The notes under the pieces: model-generated
The model's database searches: none
Told to the model about the DNA's origin: nothing
The model's input: only the letters and a program-made list of their open reading frames with translations
Assembly: GCF_002903145.1 (NCBI RefSeq)
Contig: NZ_PPDJ01000003.1
Location: forward strand, 124,001 to 188,000
Source of the DNA: Halobacteriovorax sp. DA5
Lineage (GTDB): Bacteria; Bdellovibrionota; Bacteriovoracia; Bacteriovoracales; Bacteriovoracaceae
Reading direction: 5' to 3'
Length of the DNA: 64,000 bases
Program-made: the position numbers and the translations under genes
Shown: positions 19,601-26,185 of the stretch, piece by piece
Position numbering within the stretch: position 1 is the first letter of the stretch
Layout: the number at the start of each line of letters is the position of its first letter

Positions 19601-19784
19601 TATAGAAGAAAATAAAGAGAGAGATTGGGATAAACCCCATAAAGAAGATGTACAAAATTTAATGATAAACGATATAGAAGATCATCTGTTTATGATTAAA
19701 GGAAAATTTGATTTAGATTTACCTCATGACAAAATGGATTTGATTATTGAGAGATTGATGATGACGGCAAAGAGGAGAAACTAG
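16605..19784 (+). CDS. hsdR: Type I restriction enzyme motor/nuclease subunit
   Basis: This 1059-residue protein carries the N-terminal nuclease motif (Asp152, IECKRP with Glu166-x-Lys168). The SF2 translocase has Walker A TTGSGKS (344-348 region), a DESH box, GFTGTP motif III and QAIARVNRVFEGK motif VI. The C-terminal helical region is complete. It starts 10 bp after hsdS and all catalytic motifs are intact, so the system is probably active. Confidence 0.96.
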   Translation: MAISKYTEDLSSHIPALDLLIKLGYKYITPSQSVELRGGKKGKVVLEGVLKEWLSENNSIESKGSKHSFSESNITKAVEVLSNKPFDALLKDNEDIYDLLTLGKSFEQTIEGDTKSHSLKYIDWKNPKNNVFHVTDEFEVEKRHSNQTRRPDIVLFVNGIPLVVIECKRPDKKGALKEGISQQQRNQMVEEIPHLFTFSQILMSCCQNLAKYGTAATPEEYWMVWKEEDDKRQEENLKSLINLPIDENNKASIFKEKKDYQLRYMEKIWDSGERLPSPQDKAIDSLLRPDRLLDLTYGFIVFDNKVKKVCRYQQYFAINATLNRVTDVKGDSQRKGGVIWHTTGSGKSLTMVMMAKALTLEPSIKNPRVILVTDRVDLDDQIWKTFKACGKDVEKASSGKNLLKLIEDGKADIITTVIDKFESASKEKDFKSESHNIFVLVDESHRSQYGVSHAKMVNIFPKACYLGFTGTPLLKKEKTTAKKFGGFIHKYTMNQAVKDGAVVPLLYEGRMSELRGDKAQLDRWFERITDGLTDKQKADLKNKFKREEELLKADQRLMEIAYDIREHFLANYKGTGFKGQLACSSKQDAVRYKKYFADFKDIKVDVIISAPDTREEHSDIDESDVPEVQLFWKDMMNRYGNETKYTENIIKAFKYSDEPEILIVVDKLLTGFDAPKNSVLYIDKRLKDHNILQAIARVNRVFEGKGHGLIVDYRGIFGEINSAIDTYAALENEGFEREDVEGTLINVELEIKELAQRHTNVWEVFKEVTNKSDIEAMQRHLEPEDIRQEFYKRLTSFSKTLQLALSNPKFQDETEEKIKQMYQNDLKTFINLRASIKQRYGETVDYSTYEKQIRNMVNKYVGADQVKIIIDQTSIFDEEDFEKELESIEGDAAKADTIASRIKRTINEKMDEDPALYKKLSEMIDEAIQLHREKRLNDAQYLSKVREGLDELRGKSKGNSYPDSIRNNDDAKAYFGILKEYIDLELTKLGDIAEKVFSIIEENKERDWDKPHKEDVQNLMINDIEDHLFMIKGKFDLDLPHDKMDLIIERLMMTAKRRN

Positions 19785-19794
19785 GTATATACTC

Positions 19795-20517
19795 ATGGAA
19801 GATTTTGTTAGCTACGGAAATCGAAGGATCGATTTCACTATAAAAAGAAAAAATAGAAAAACTCTTGGAATTTCAGTTCTACCGACTGGTCATGTCGAAG
19901 TGGATGCACCGATGGATTCAGAGGTAGAAAAAATTAAAGAAGTTATTCTTAAAAAGGGAAAGTGGATTATTTCTCAGCAAAGAGATTTTTCTCAGTTTCC
20001 TCTTCAGCAACCAGACAGAAAAGTAATTAATGGTGAAACGGTTAGGTATCTAGGCCGTCAGTATAGGTTAAAAATTATTAAGTCTGAGGAAAATGAAGTT
20101 TATCTTCTTGATGATAAAATTATCATTGAGACATTAGAAGAAACTAATCGAGAACTAAACAGGACATTGCTGCTGAAATGGTACAGAAGTCAGGCCAAAG
20201 AAACTTTTGAAGGTTTATTTGGGAAGTGCTTGGCCAATTCTGAAAAAATTGGAATCGACTTACAGCAGTCTTTCAATATTAGAAGAATGCATAAACGTTG
20301 GGGAAGTTGCTCAAAGGATGGTGGGATCACATTAAATCTTGAGCTTGTATGTTCTCCTGTTGATTGTATTGAATATGTTATTTTTCATGAGCTTTGCCAT
20401 CGTCATGAGGGCACTCATAATCAAAGATTCTATGATCTCTTGGCCACTGTTTGCCCTGATTATCGAGATAGAAAAAAGAAGCTAGAGCAATGCTCTGAAG
20501 GATTAATGGGACTCTGA
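19795..20517 (+). CDS. YgjP-like zinc metallopeptidase (DUF45)
   Basis: This 240-residue protein has an N-terminal beta-rich part and the catalytic motif HELCH (198-202), followed by HRHEGTHNQRF with the third ligand at His208. RRMHKRWGSCSKDG, typical of the YgjP/WLM group, precedes it. It follows hsdR by 10 bp on the same strand, an arrangement often seen in type I R-M operons. It is presumably co-expressed and may process or cap the system. Its actual role in restriction loci is not established. Confidence 0.85.
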   Translation: MEDFVSYGNRRIDFTIKRKNRKTLGISVLPTGHVEVDAPMDSEVEKIKEVILKKGKWIISQQRDFSQFPLQQPDRKVINGETVRYLGRQYRLKIIKSEENEVYLLDDKIIIETLEETNRELNRTLLLKWYRSQAKETFEGLFGKCLANSEKIGIDLQQSFNIRRMHKRWGSCSKDGGITLNLELVCSPVDCIEYVIFHELCHRHEGTHNQRFYDLLATVCPDYRDRKKKLEQCSEGLMGL

Positions 20518-20838
20518 GTCGTAGATTCTACTAAAATCTTACATTTGTATTTGACGCGGGCCTCGCTGTGTAGAGGCCGATAAAATCAATAGGTTAGGAA
20601 AATTCAAGCAGCTGATCTAGACCATCAGCTGCTTAGAACTAGCAACCCAAAACCCGGCTTGCACTGGATTTAAATGGAATTTTAATGGGTTACAATGGTA
20701 TTTTTCATTTTAAGTTCCATCTGTTCATAACGCAAGCCTTTTTCTCTCAAGGAGAGAAGGAGGTACCCCATGGTTACATAAAATAAGCTGAATTTTTAGT
20801 TATTATTATTATTAACAGTTCAACATGGATGAATAGTT
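20518..20838. other. Intergenic with three inverted repeats
   Basis: No gene of convincing length. There are dyads at 20559-20578 (GGCCTC/GAGGCC), 20606-20634 (11-bp perfect stem AAGCAGCTGAT/ATCAGCTGCTT, 7-nt loop, no T-tail) and 20737-20763 (hairpin over a ribosome site). A short (TTA)n tract precedes the next gene. The first two probably end hsd transcription. Confidence 0.6.
20737..20763 (+). promoter_or_regulatory. Hairpin sequestering a Shine-Dalgarno sequence
   Basis: CCTTTTTCTCTC (20737-20748) can pair over 12 bp, two as G-U, with GAGAGAAGGAGG (20752-20763) around a 3-nt loop. The sealed AAGGAGG precedes ATG-GTT-ACA-TAA, a three-codon reading frame at 20770-20781, about 60 bp before the HNH gene. 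It may be a translation-controlled leader. Confidence 0.4.
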
Positions 20839-21162
20839 ATGTTCAATTATTATCAGCGTTCTCCCAGCACGCAAAGAAGTGGGAATTCATTTAGTACAGA
20901 TACAATTGTCGCCGTTTGGATGAAGGCAAGGCCAATCCCTGGCAAAGACTCAAACACTTATAGAAAAGATTCTTGCGGTGCTGAGATTAAGCTTTCTGAG
21001 TACGGAAACAGAAACTCTAATTATGGTTGGGAAGTCGACCATGTAGTTCCTGTTTCAAAGGGTGGTTCTGATCAGTTATCAAACTTGCAACCTCTTCATT
21101 GGAGAAACAATGCAAGTAAGTCTGATGGGCCTAATTACGGTTTTTGTGTAGTCACTTATTAA
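20839..21162 (+). CDS. Small HNH endonuclease
   Basis: This 107-residue protein contains a clear HNH core: WEVDHVVPVSKGG (Asp67-His68), SNLQPLHWRNN (Asn82, His87, Asn90/91) and a following Lys94. There are no zinc cysteines besides Cys46. An upstream in-frame stop at 20830 fixes the start near ATG 20839, whose ribosome site is weak. The DUF2188 gene follows after 15 bp. Standalone HNH proteins of this size occur in phages, toxins and islands. Pairing with a small basic protein would fit a nuclease with accessory or immunity partner, but that is a guess. Confidence 0.75.
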   Translation: MFNYYQRSPSTQRSGNSFSTDTIVAVWMKARPIPGKDSNTYRKDSCGAEIKLSEYGNRNSNYGWEVDHVVPVSKGGSDQLSNLQPLHWRNNASKSDGPNYGFCVVTY

Positions 21163-21177
21163 AGAAGGAGTTTTAAA

Positions 21178-21405
21178 ATGAGTAAAAAAACAACTCACGT
21201 AGTACCAAGTAAAGATGGTGGATGGAATATCAAAGGTGGTGGTTCAAAAAGATCATCAGGACACTTTGATCGCAAAAGTGATGCTGTCGATAGAGCAAGA
21301 GAAATCAGTCAGAATAAAGGTAGTGAATTATATATTCACAACAAAGATGGCAAGATTGGTTCAAAAGATAGCCACGGGAATGATTCTTATCCTCCTAAAG
21401 GTTAA
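21178..21405 (+). CDS. DUF2188 small protein
   Basis: This 75-residue basic protein has the DUF2188 pattern: HVVPSKDGGWNIKGGGSKR, a KSDAVDRAREI helix, then ELYIHNKDGKI. The family is small and common in phage and island contexts, without known biochemistry. AAGGAG precedes ATG 21178. A strong terminator follows 5 bp after the stop, so it ends the HNH-DUF2188 operon. Confidence 0.8.
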   Translation: MSKKTTHVVPSKDGGWNIKGGGSKRSSGHFDRKSDAVDRAREISQNKGSELYIHNKDGKIGSKDSHGNDSYPPKG

Positions 21406-21410
21406 AATGA

Positions 21411-21438
21411 GGGGCCCAAGTTTGGGCCCCTTTTCTTT
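21411..21438 (+). terminator. Rho-independent terminator
   Basis: GGGGCCCAA (21411-21419) pairs with TTGGGCCCC (21422-21430) and is followed by TTTTCTTT. It separates the rightward HNH operon from the leftward gene set. Confidence 0.85.
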
Positions 21439-21442
21439 GATA

Positions 21443-21766
21443 TTAATCAACGTGTTTTCTGTTCAAATAGGTTTGTAAGATTGAAGCCCTTTTAAATTCA
21501 GTGAGTCCTAGTTTCGTTGCAAAAATATTGTAAAGAAGATCATTAATTACAATTTTCTCAGTCATTTCTTCAAGGTCTAGTTCATTCAGATTTTTTTCAT
21601 ATATGTAGGTATTAAGGGCACTGGATATGTAATCAAGATAACTCGATGCTTTACTAGATGTTGGATAATACTCCTCCATAAAGAGCAGTTGAGTCTCATC
21701 AATAGGGTCTGTATAGATAGATTTGAAGAAAGCTTGAACTAAAGAGTAATTCCTTTTGTCATTCAT
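21443..21766 (-). CDS. Small helical protein, unknown
   Basis: This 107-residue acidic protein is predicted largely helical, with no motif recognised. It ends 5 bp from the opposing terminator and follows the 163-residue gene by 18 bp, so it is the distal gene of a leftward operon starting near 22679 or 23961. A TTTATCC-complement ribosome site (AAGGATAA) precedes the ATG. Confidence 0.5.
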   Translation of the reverse strand: MNDKRNYSLVQAFFKSIYTDPIDETQLLFMEEYYPTSSKASSYLDYISSALNTYIYEKNLNELDLEEMTEKIVINDLLYNIFATKLGLTEFKRASILQTYLNRKHVD

Positions 21767-21784
21767 GTTATTTATCCTTTTTAA

Positions 21785-22276
21785 TTACCAGTCAAAATTT
21801 ATAGAGTTGCGTTTGTTTAGAAGGTAAATACCGTTTGTATTTTTATATAAAGGGACAAATAAATTTCCCAGCTGGTTTGATTTTCCAACTAACCTCATAT
21901 CGATTCTTTCATTTACCCCAAATGAATATTGACTGGCAGAAACTATACTACCAATGGGTAAGTTTCTTTTTGTATTAGTGAAGGAATAAGGCTTTATCAG
22001 AAAATAGTTGTTTTTGAGATTAAAAATAGATGGGTGGCGAATTAAATCGCAAAAATCAGTTATACGAAATCTCATTAGCGATGAATTTTCTACTTGAAAT
22101 GTTAGTAGGTAAAACTCAGCTGGCAGATCATATTTATCTTTAAATAGATTATTTCTAAAAGTGATAACTCCAATATCTCCAGTTCTTAACGATTTTAAGC
22201 GATTTTCATTAGATACAAAATTTCTGTTTTGAGTTTGTATTATTTGTTTTGATAATTGATAAATTAAATTTTTCAT
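21785..22276 (-). CDS. Hypothetical protein, probably beta-rich
   Basis: This 163-residue protein has alternating hydrophobic strands, a central SLMRFRITDFCDLIRHPSIF segment and low charge. No signal peptide, no TM segment and no family recognised. GGAGG precedes its ATG. It lies between two small hypothetical genes in the leftward operon of the element. Confidence 0.5.
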   Translation of the reverse strand: MKNLIYQLSKQIIQTQNRNFVSNENRLKSLRTGDIGVITFRNNLFKDKYDLPAEFYLLTFQVENSSLMRFRITDFCDLIRHPSIFNLKNNYFLIKPYSFTNTKRNLPIGSIVSASQYSFGVNERIDMRLVGKSNQLGNLFVPLYKNTNGIYLLNKRNSINFDW

Positions 22277-22334
22277 AAATCCTCCGTAATAGCATCCAGA
22301 TATTTTTATTTCTCTGGATGCTCAGATGTATTAA

Positions 22335-22679
22335 TTAAGCGTCCATCCAGGAACGAACTATAATCTTGTCATAAACTTCAGCAGCATCGTTAATTCCCAT
22401 ATCTTCGCTCCAAGCTATAGCCTGAGAATTAAATTCAACTAGTTCATATCCGCTATAGCGAATTTTTATGACATCCAACATTCCAATATTTGTTTTATCA
22501 ACCAGTAGCTTAACTTCAAGGCCTTCATTATGGTCAAAGGCAATCATCGACTCTAAAACAAATTCATTCTTTAGAATCTTAATAAGCTCAGTATAAGCAT
22601 TTAAATTGATGATGTGATTGTCATTCTTTTTGTTAACTTTCTTGGGACTCTTCTTCGTTACCTTTTTTGCTTTTGTCAT
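22335..22679 (-). CDS. Hypothetical protein with Lys-rich N-terminus
   Basis: This 114-residue protein starts with a strongly basic tract (MTKAKKVTKKSPKKVNKKN), followed by a compact alpha/beta domain. The tail suggests nucleic-acid contact. No family is recognised. A 14-bp motif shared with two other element gaps lies about 75 bp upstream (22754-22767), suggesting co-regulation. Confidence 0.55.
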   Translation of the reverse strand: MTKAKKVTKKSPKKVNKKNDNHIINLNAYTELIKILKNEFVLESMIAFDHNEGLEVKLLVDKTNIGMLDVIKIRYSGYELVEFNSQAIAWSEDMGINDAAEVYDKIIVRSWMDA

Positions 22680-22753
22680 TTTTATTTCCTATTTACATGG
22701 CATTATTGCCAATAAAGAAATAATAGCCGTTATGCAAATTACATTTCGTATAG

Positions 22754-22767
22754 CGGAGTTGGACGGA
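22754..22767 (+). repeat. CGGAGYTRRACGGA motif, copy 1
   Basis: CGGAGTTGGACGGA is followed by AGAGAACT. Copies with at most two or three differences lie at 32206-32219 (+) and 33170-33183 (-), all in gaps of this element. Copies 1 and 3 also share the AGAACT-like 3' flank. Confidence 0.5.
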
Positions 22768-22803
22768 AGAGAACTCTTTTTACTTAACATAATCCTTATT
22801 TTG

Positions 22804-23961
22804 TTAGGTTGGGCCAAGCTTGAAAGGCCAGCAGGTTCCTCTTCTTGTTCTCCTATTTTCGATACTCATACCTAATTTCGCACCCTTGCTAACAATGCTC
22901 TTACTAAATTCTTGGAGAGTAGGATAAATTTTGATGCCTTGAAGGTCCATGAAGCTGACAAATGAACTATAGACCTGATTGGTATTTGGGCTGTTCTTTG
23001 AGAATGGTGACACTGCTACACATTCCTCTAAGAACTGTTCAATAGGACACTTAACCCTAATTTTACTTTCCTGGATAACTCTTATCTCTTTCAGGAGTGA
23101 AGTAATTGGTGACACTGCTTCATGGTCAACTGACTGCCAGAGAGAAAGATAATCAATACTATTGATGAGCTCCCAGTTTATGACTTCTTGACTGTCAATT
23201 TGAAAGTATCTTCTTGATGATGTTGGGTCTTTGATGAGCTCTCTAATCTCATTGTTTGATGCTGCTATAAGAGTAGTATTGTTTTTTACACTTTGAATCT
23301 CCTCTGATCTCATGGCCCTGGATTCAATAAAGGGAGCTGTAATAATATTTTTCAAACGATCAACATCACAATTCTTTGCTCCTCCCATTTCATCCATAAA
23401 GAGCACAAAGTTCCTTTCAAATGTTTTTCCAATAAACTTATCTTGCAGGATGGAGAAGTCACTATCCATTTTGAACTGACTGACAGGATCAAGAAGCTTA
23501 TGGATTGCCACAGACTTTCCTGCACCACTTGGTCCAAATAGACATAAAAGCATGTGATGATCTACTGACATACCATGAAGTTTTCTCTTCACTTGCCATA
23601 GAAAATGCTTTGTAACAGCAATGGTAATAGGATTATTCTCTCCAGTTACAGCCATACACCACTTCTCAATAAGGTCATTTTGATTTTTAAAAGAAAGTGA
23701 CTGCCTGAGTTGCTCTAGATATCTTTGCGCTTCTGCCATTTTCCAAATTCTCAAGATATCAGGAAAGAATCCTTTCAATTCTGAGTGGCCATGCTTTAGG
23801 CCATACATTCTAAACTCAGATAAGAGAAGTCCTCTATCTACAACTGTACTATTTCTTCTTGTCGCTGAATTTGTTTTGTAATGATACTTGTATCCTTTGA
23901 CTGCTAGGAACTCTTTCAATAGTTGCTTTAATCTTTCATGGTTATCAGTAATTTGATTCAT
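22804..23961 (-). CDS. AAA/SF3-like ATPase, primase-associated helicase type
   Basis: This 385-residue protein has an N-terminal helical region and then an ATPase core with Walker A GPSGAGKS (143-150), Walker B FVLFMDEMGG, a sensor-like LIAASNNEIREL and an SSRRYFQID arginine motif. This resembles the D5/SF3 or VirE-type helicases of mobile elements. The C-terminus may be a winged-helix domain. It leads a leftward group. A variant of the ACCGA-type leader motif lies ~25 bp upstream of the start. It is probably a replication protein, partnered with the primase-helicase at 30119-32137. Confidence 0.7.
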   Translation of the reverse strand: MNQITDNHERLKQLLKEFLAVKGYKYHYKTNSATRRNSTVVDRGLLLSEFRMYGLKHGHSELKGFFPDILRIWKMAEAQRYLEQLRQSLSFKNQNDLIEKWCMAVTGENNPITIAVTKHFLWQVKRKLHGMSVDHHMLLCLFGPSGAGKSVAIHKLLDPVSQFKMDSDFSILQDKFIGKTFERNFVLFMDEMGGAKNCDVDRLKNIITAPFIESRAMRSEEIQSVKNNTTLIAASNNEIRELIKDPTSSRRYFQIDSQEVINWELINSIDYLSLWQSVDHEAVSPITSLLKEIRVIQESKIRVKCPIEQFLEECVAVSPFSKNSPNTNQVYSSFVSFMDLQGIKIYPTLQEFSKSIVSKGAKLGMSIENRRTRRGTCWPFKLGPT

Positions 23962-24212
23962 ATTAGACCTCCAGTTAGTGAGCTCTATAGTCGGTAGTCA
24001 AAAATAAAATGCTGTTGCACCTGTTACCTGAGCTGCACCTGAGGAAGTAAAAGCGTTACCTAGGCCATACCGAATAGTTACCTTCTTAAACGGAAATTGA
24101 TACGAAAGTGAAACTTAAAGGGCACCTGGTTTTTAAGATGATTTCTGTATAAGCGGTTGATTTGGCGATAGAAATTGCCAGAAAAGCTGTAATATGCTGC
24201 CCTCTCCATGAC
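23962..24212. other. Intergenic leader region
   Basis: No open frame of note. It contains the motif variant TATAGTCGGT (23986-23995) and a 16-bp stretch (24138-24153) repeated at 35169-35184. No terminator is clear. Confidence 0.5.
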
Positions 24213-24629
24213 TCAATTAACTTGAAAATATTTTTTTTGATCGAATGTCATTCTATAGACAATAGTATCTTGTAAGATAGTAGCGAAAATAATATCAGGG
24301 CAACTTGCATTCGGGTTGTTGGCGGTTCCAAGAAGTTTCTTTTCGGAAGAAATTAAAAGATCGTATTTTTCTGAGAGGGTGTTAAATCCATATATAGAGG
24401 TTATACCATTATCCTTACTTACTATCAGAGCACAGTATTCCGGATTTGGTAGGTAGGAGAGTTCTATAGAGTTAAGGATTTTATATTGAGCAACAAATTG
24501 AAGATAAAAAAGTGAAGTTTCTTTTATTTTTTGAGGTGGATTAATTCTAAATTCTTTATTTACCTTGTTAGATGAGAATGTAAACCGTATTAGAAAGTAA
24601 TATGAGATTAAGATGCAGAATATTTCAAT
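24213..24629 (-). CDS. Open frame with N-terminal hydrophobic segment, non-canonical start
   Basis: Minus-strand codons from 24629 to TGA at 24213-24215 give ~138 residues without a stop. They begin IEIFCILISYYFLIRFTF (one TM segment) and end KKYFQVN. No ATG, GTG or TTG lies in frame before the upstream stop codon. Translation would need ATT (24627-24629) or coupling with the preceding 74-residue gene, whose stop overlaps. The length in AT-rich DNA and the sensible TM-plus-soluble layout argue for a real or recently decayed gene. Confidence 0.4.
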   Translation of the reverse strand: MEIFCILISYYFLIRFTFSSNKVNKEFRINPPQKIKETSLFYLQFVAQYKILNSIELSYLPNPEYCALIVSKDNGITSIYGFNTLSEKYDLLISSEKKLLGTANNPNASCPDIIFATILQDTIVYRMTFDQKKYFQVN

Positions 24630-24633
24630 TCTT

Positions 24634-24858
24634 TTAGATCTTTTCCAGATGGTCTCTAATTTTATTAAAATACTCCTTTAATTCTAAGAATTTTGAAGCT
24701 TGTTCTCGAAGATTGATAACAGAGTCAATGTCTGGAACAAGAAGACACCTTGCCTCAATCTCATCCATTAGAATTTGAATAATCTCTAGATCTGCATGTA
24801 GTTTTTGTTTAATCTCATTCATATCATGAATAGGGAGGAACCTGCCCTCCCAATACAT
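24634..24858 (-). CDS. Small helical protein, unknown
   Basis: This 74-residue protein is helical and acidic. I use ATG 24858, which overlaps the preceding stop by one base (TAATG), rather than GTG 24885. There is no clear ribosome site, so coupling to the upstream gene is likely. The C-terminal half (INLREQASKFLELKEYFNKI) is coiled-coil-like. No family is recognised. Confidence 0.55.
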   Translation of the reverse strand: MYWEGRFLPIHDMNEIKQKLHADLEIIQILMDEIEARCLLVPDIDSVINLREQASKFLELKEYFNKIRDHLEKI

Positions 24859-25235
24859 TATCCAGGCTTGGGAAGGTTTCTCCACAATAATTTCCTCATA
24901 ATCCTTTGATGTCGTTTATCTATGAATTCCATTCCCTTCGGTTTTTGATGGTGAATAGTTGTTGTCACAGGTGTTGCTGCTATAAGATTAGGTATAAGGG
25001 CCACACTAAAAACCTTACTATTGTTTCTAAAATAGACTTCATAACCCAGCTCTTTAAAATAATTTAAATGTGCCCTGACTTCATTGTAGAGGAAGTCTAC
25101 TAACTTTGAGTTGTTAAAATAATCTCGAGCAAATATAGTCCTTTTCCCTTTCTGATAGGGCCAGTTGAGATTAATAGAGCTTGAAATATTAGTTAGCTCT
25201 TCAATTTTTTGTATTGCTTTTGCTTCATTATTCAT
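24858..25235 (-). CDS. Hypothetical protein, unknown
   Basis: This 125-residue mixed alpha/beta protein has a basic C-terminus (KRHQRIMRKLLWRNLPKPG). GGGGAG lies 4 nt before ATG 25235, which I prefer over GTG 25247. It is coupled to its neighbours in a compact leftward operon of small genes (25564 to 24634). No recognised domain. Confidence 0.5.
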   Translation of the reverse strand: MNNEAKAIQKIEELTNISSSINLNWPYQKGKRTIFARDYFNNSKLVDFLYNEVRAHLNYFKELGYEVYFRNNSKVFSVALIPNLIAATPVTTTIHHQKPKGMEFIDKRHQRIMRKLLWRNLPKPG

Positions 25236-25246
25236 AATTCTCCCCA

Positions 25247-25564
25247 CTATTTAATTGTTAAAGTTTCATATCTTTTGGGTTCAGTGTTTTCAATAATCAC
25301 TGTGGCCATTTGCTTTCCACATTTTTCAATGAAATGTTCCTTCCAGGATGGAAATCTTCTTTGGCTTTCTTTGATTGTTAGCTGCTTTGTCGTTAAATTG
25401 ATGCATCCATCTTTTAATTTAGAAATGACAGATTCTTCAAGATGATGAAGATTGTCAGTCATGTCTTTAAGTTGGTCTTGTAAAATCTTTTTTGTTTCTC
25501 TTAGCTTGATAATTTGTTGTAAATCAATGTCAGTAATACATTCTTTAATTTTCAAATTTTCCAT
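25247..25564 (-). CDS. Small coiled-coil protein, unknown
   Basis: This 105-residue protein has an N-terminal helical heptad region (LQQIIKLRETKKILQDQLKD) and a C-terminal part with two short strands. AACAGGAGG precedes ATG 25564. A TAAGTTCGGT motif (25593-25602, minus-strand ACCGAACTTA) lies 29 bp upstream and recurs before another gene of the element. It is the first gene of a compact leftward operon. Confidence 0.55.
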   Translation of the reverse strand: MENLKIKECITDIDLQQIIKLRETKKILQDQLKDMTDNLHHLEESVISKLKDGCINLTTKQLTIKESQRRFPSWKEHFIEKCGKQMATVIIENTEPKRYETLTIK

Positions 25565-25592
25565 AGTGCCTCCTGTTGACTATGAAAAAAGC

Positions 25593-25602
25593 TAAGTTCG
25601 GT
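25593..25602 (-). repeat. ACCGAACTTA leader motif, copy A
   Basis: It is identical to 26166-26175. One-base and degenerate variants occur at 25708-25717 (ACCGAACATA) and 23986-23995 (ACCGACTATA). Three of the four lie 25-37 bp upstream of minus-strand start codons. Confidence 0.45.
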
Positions 25603-25674
25603 GAAAGCGAAACGTTTTGAGGAAATAGGTACAGGAAAACCAATTAAGGTTCTCCATATAGATGATTACAAAAG

Positions 25675-25777
25675 GGGCCCGCTAGCCTTGTGCTAACAGG
25701 GAACCCCTATGTTCGGTAGTGGTACTGATGGCATGTGCTCTCTGAGAGAGGGCCCACTGGCCTTGAGGAGAGTGGCC
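25675..25777. repeat. Two similar GC-rich hairpins
   Basis: GGGCCCGCTAGCCTTG (25675-25690) and GGGCCCACTGGCCTTG (25750-25765) differ at two positions. Each begins a stem: the first pairs TAGC with GCTA and GGGG with CCCC; the second pairs CCACT with AGTGG. They lie between two leftward operons, with an ACCGAACATA motif between them. An origin, an attachment site or an RNA element are all possible. Confidence 0.4.
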
Positions 25778-25793
25778 GACAAAGTTACTGGTA

Positions 25794-26129
25794 CTACTTT
25801 TCTAATTTTGTACCATTTAGTCTCTTATCTCTTCTTAGCCAATTATTGATAAGACCCTTTGTGTATTTAGACATAAGTTTACTGTTTTTTAATTTTTCTT
25901 TATTGCTGGTAGTTTCTTTTAGGAATATTGAACCAGCTTTAAACTTTTTTTCGAGTTCATTTTGAATCTCTTCAATGTGTTTCTCAGTTAATTGTTTATC
26001 TACTGATTCTCCTGACTTTTGAATAATTTTGTTTTTTGTGAGAATTGCAATGACTTCATTGTAAACAGCTTCTTTTTGAGAAAGTGGCTGATTTTGTTTT
26101 GTGGATTCTTTTTTATTGAAAACGCTCAT
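25794..26129 (-). CDS. Small helical protein with controlled ribosome site
   Basis: This 111-residue charged, helical protein (Lys/Glu/Gln rich) ends in a basic NWLRRDKRLNGTKLEK tail. No family is recognised. Its GGAGG ribosome site is part of a perfect 10-bp hairpin immediately upstream, suggesting translational control. It stands alone between two leftward operons. Confidence 0.55.
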   Translation of the reverse strand: MSVFNKKESTKQNQPLSQKEAVYNEVIAILTKNKIIQKSGESVDKQLTEKHIEEIQNELEKKFKAGSIFLKETTSNKEKLKNSKLMSKYTKGLINNWLRRDKRLNGTKLEK

Positions 26130-26132
26130 GAG

Positions 26133-26166
26133 AACCTCCTGCTGGGTTGTTGGTATGCAGGAGGTT
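26133..26166 (-). promoter_or_regulatory. Hairpin sequestering the ribosome site of the 111-residue gene
   Basis: In the minus-strand mRNA AACCTCCTGC pairs perfectly with GCAGGAGGTT over 10 bp with a 14-nt loop. The sealed GCAGGAGG lies 5 nt before ATG 26129. The ACCGAACTTA motif overlaps its upstream edge (26166-26175). Confidence 0.6.
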
Positions 26167-26185
26167 AAGTTCGGTAAGAGTTGAT

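Noticed and set aside
24138..24153. 16-bp sequence identical to 35169-35184 (ATGATTTCTGTATAAG)
   Set aside because: A 16-bp match in 64 kb of AT-rich DNA is near chance expectation, and one copy is outside the element. Worth noting only.
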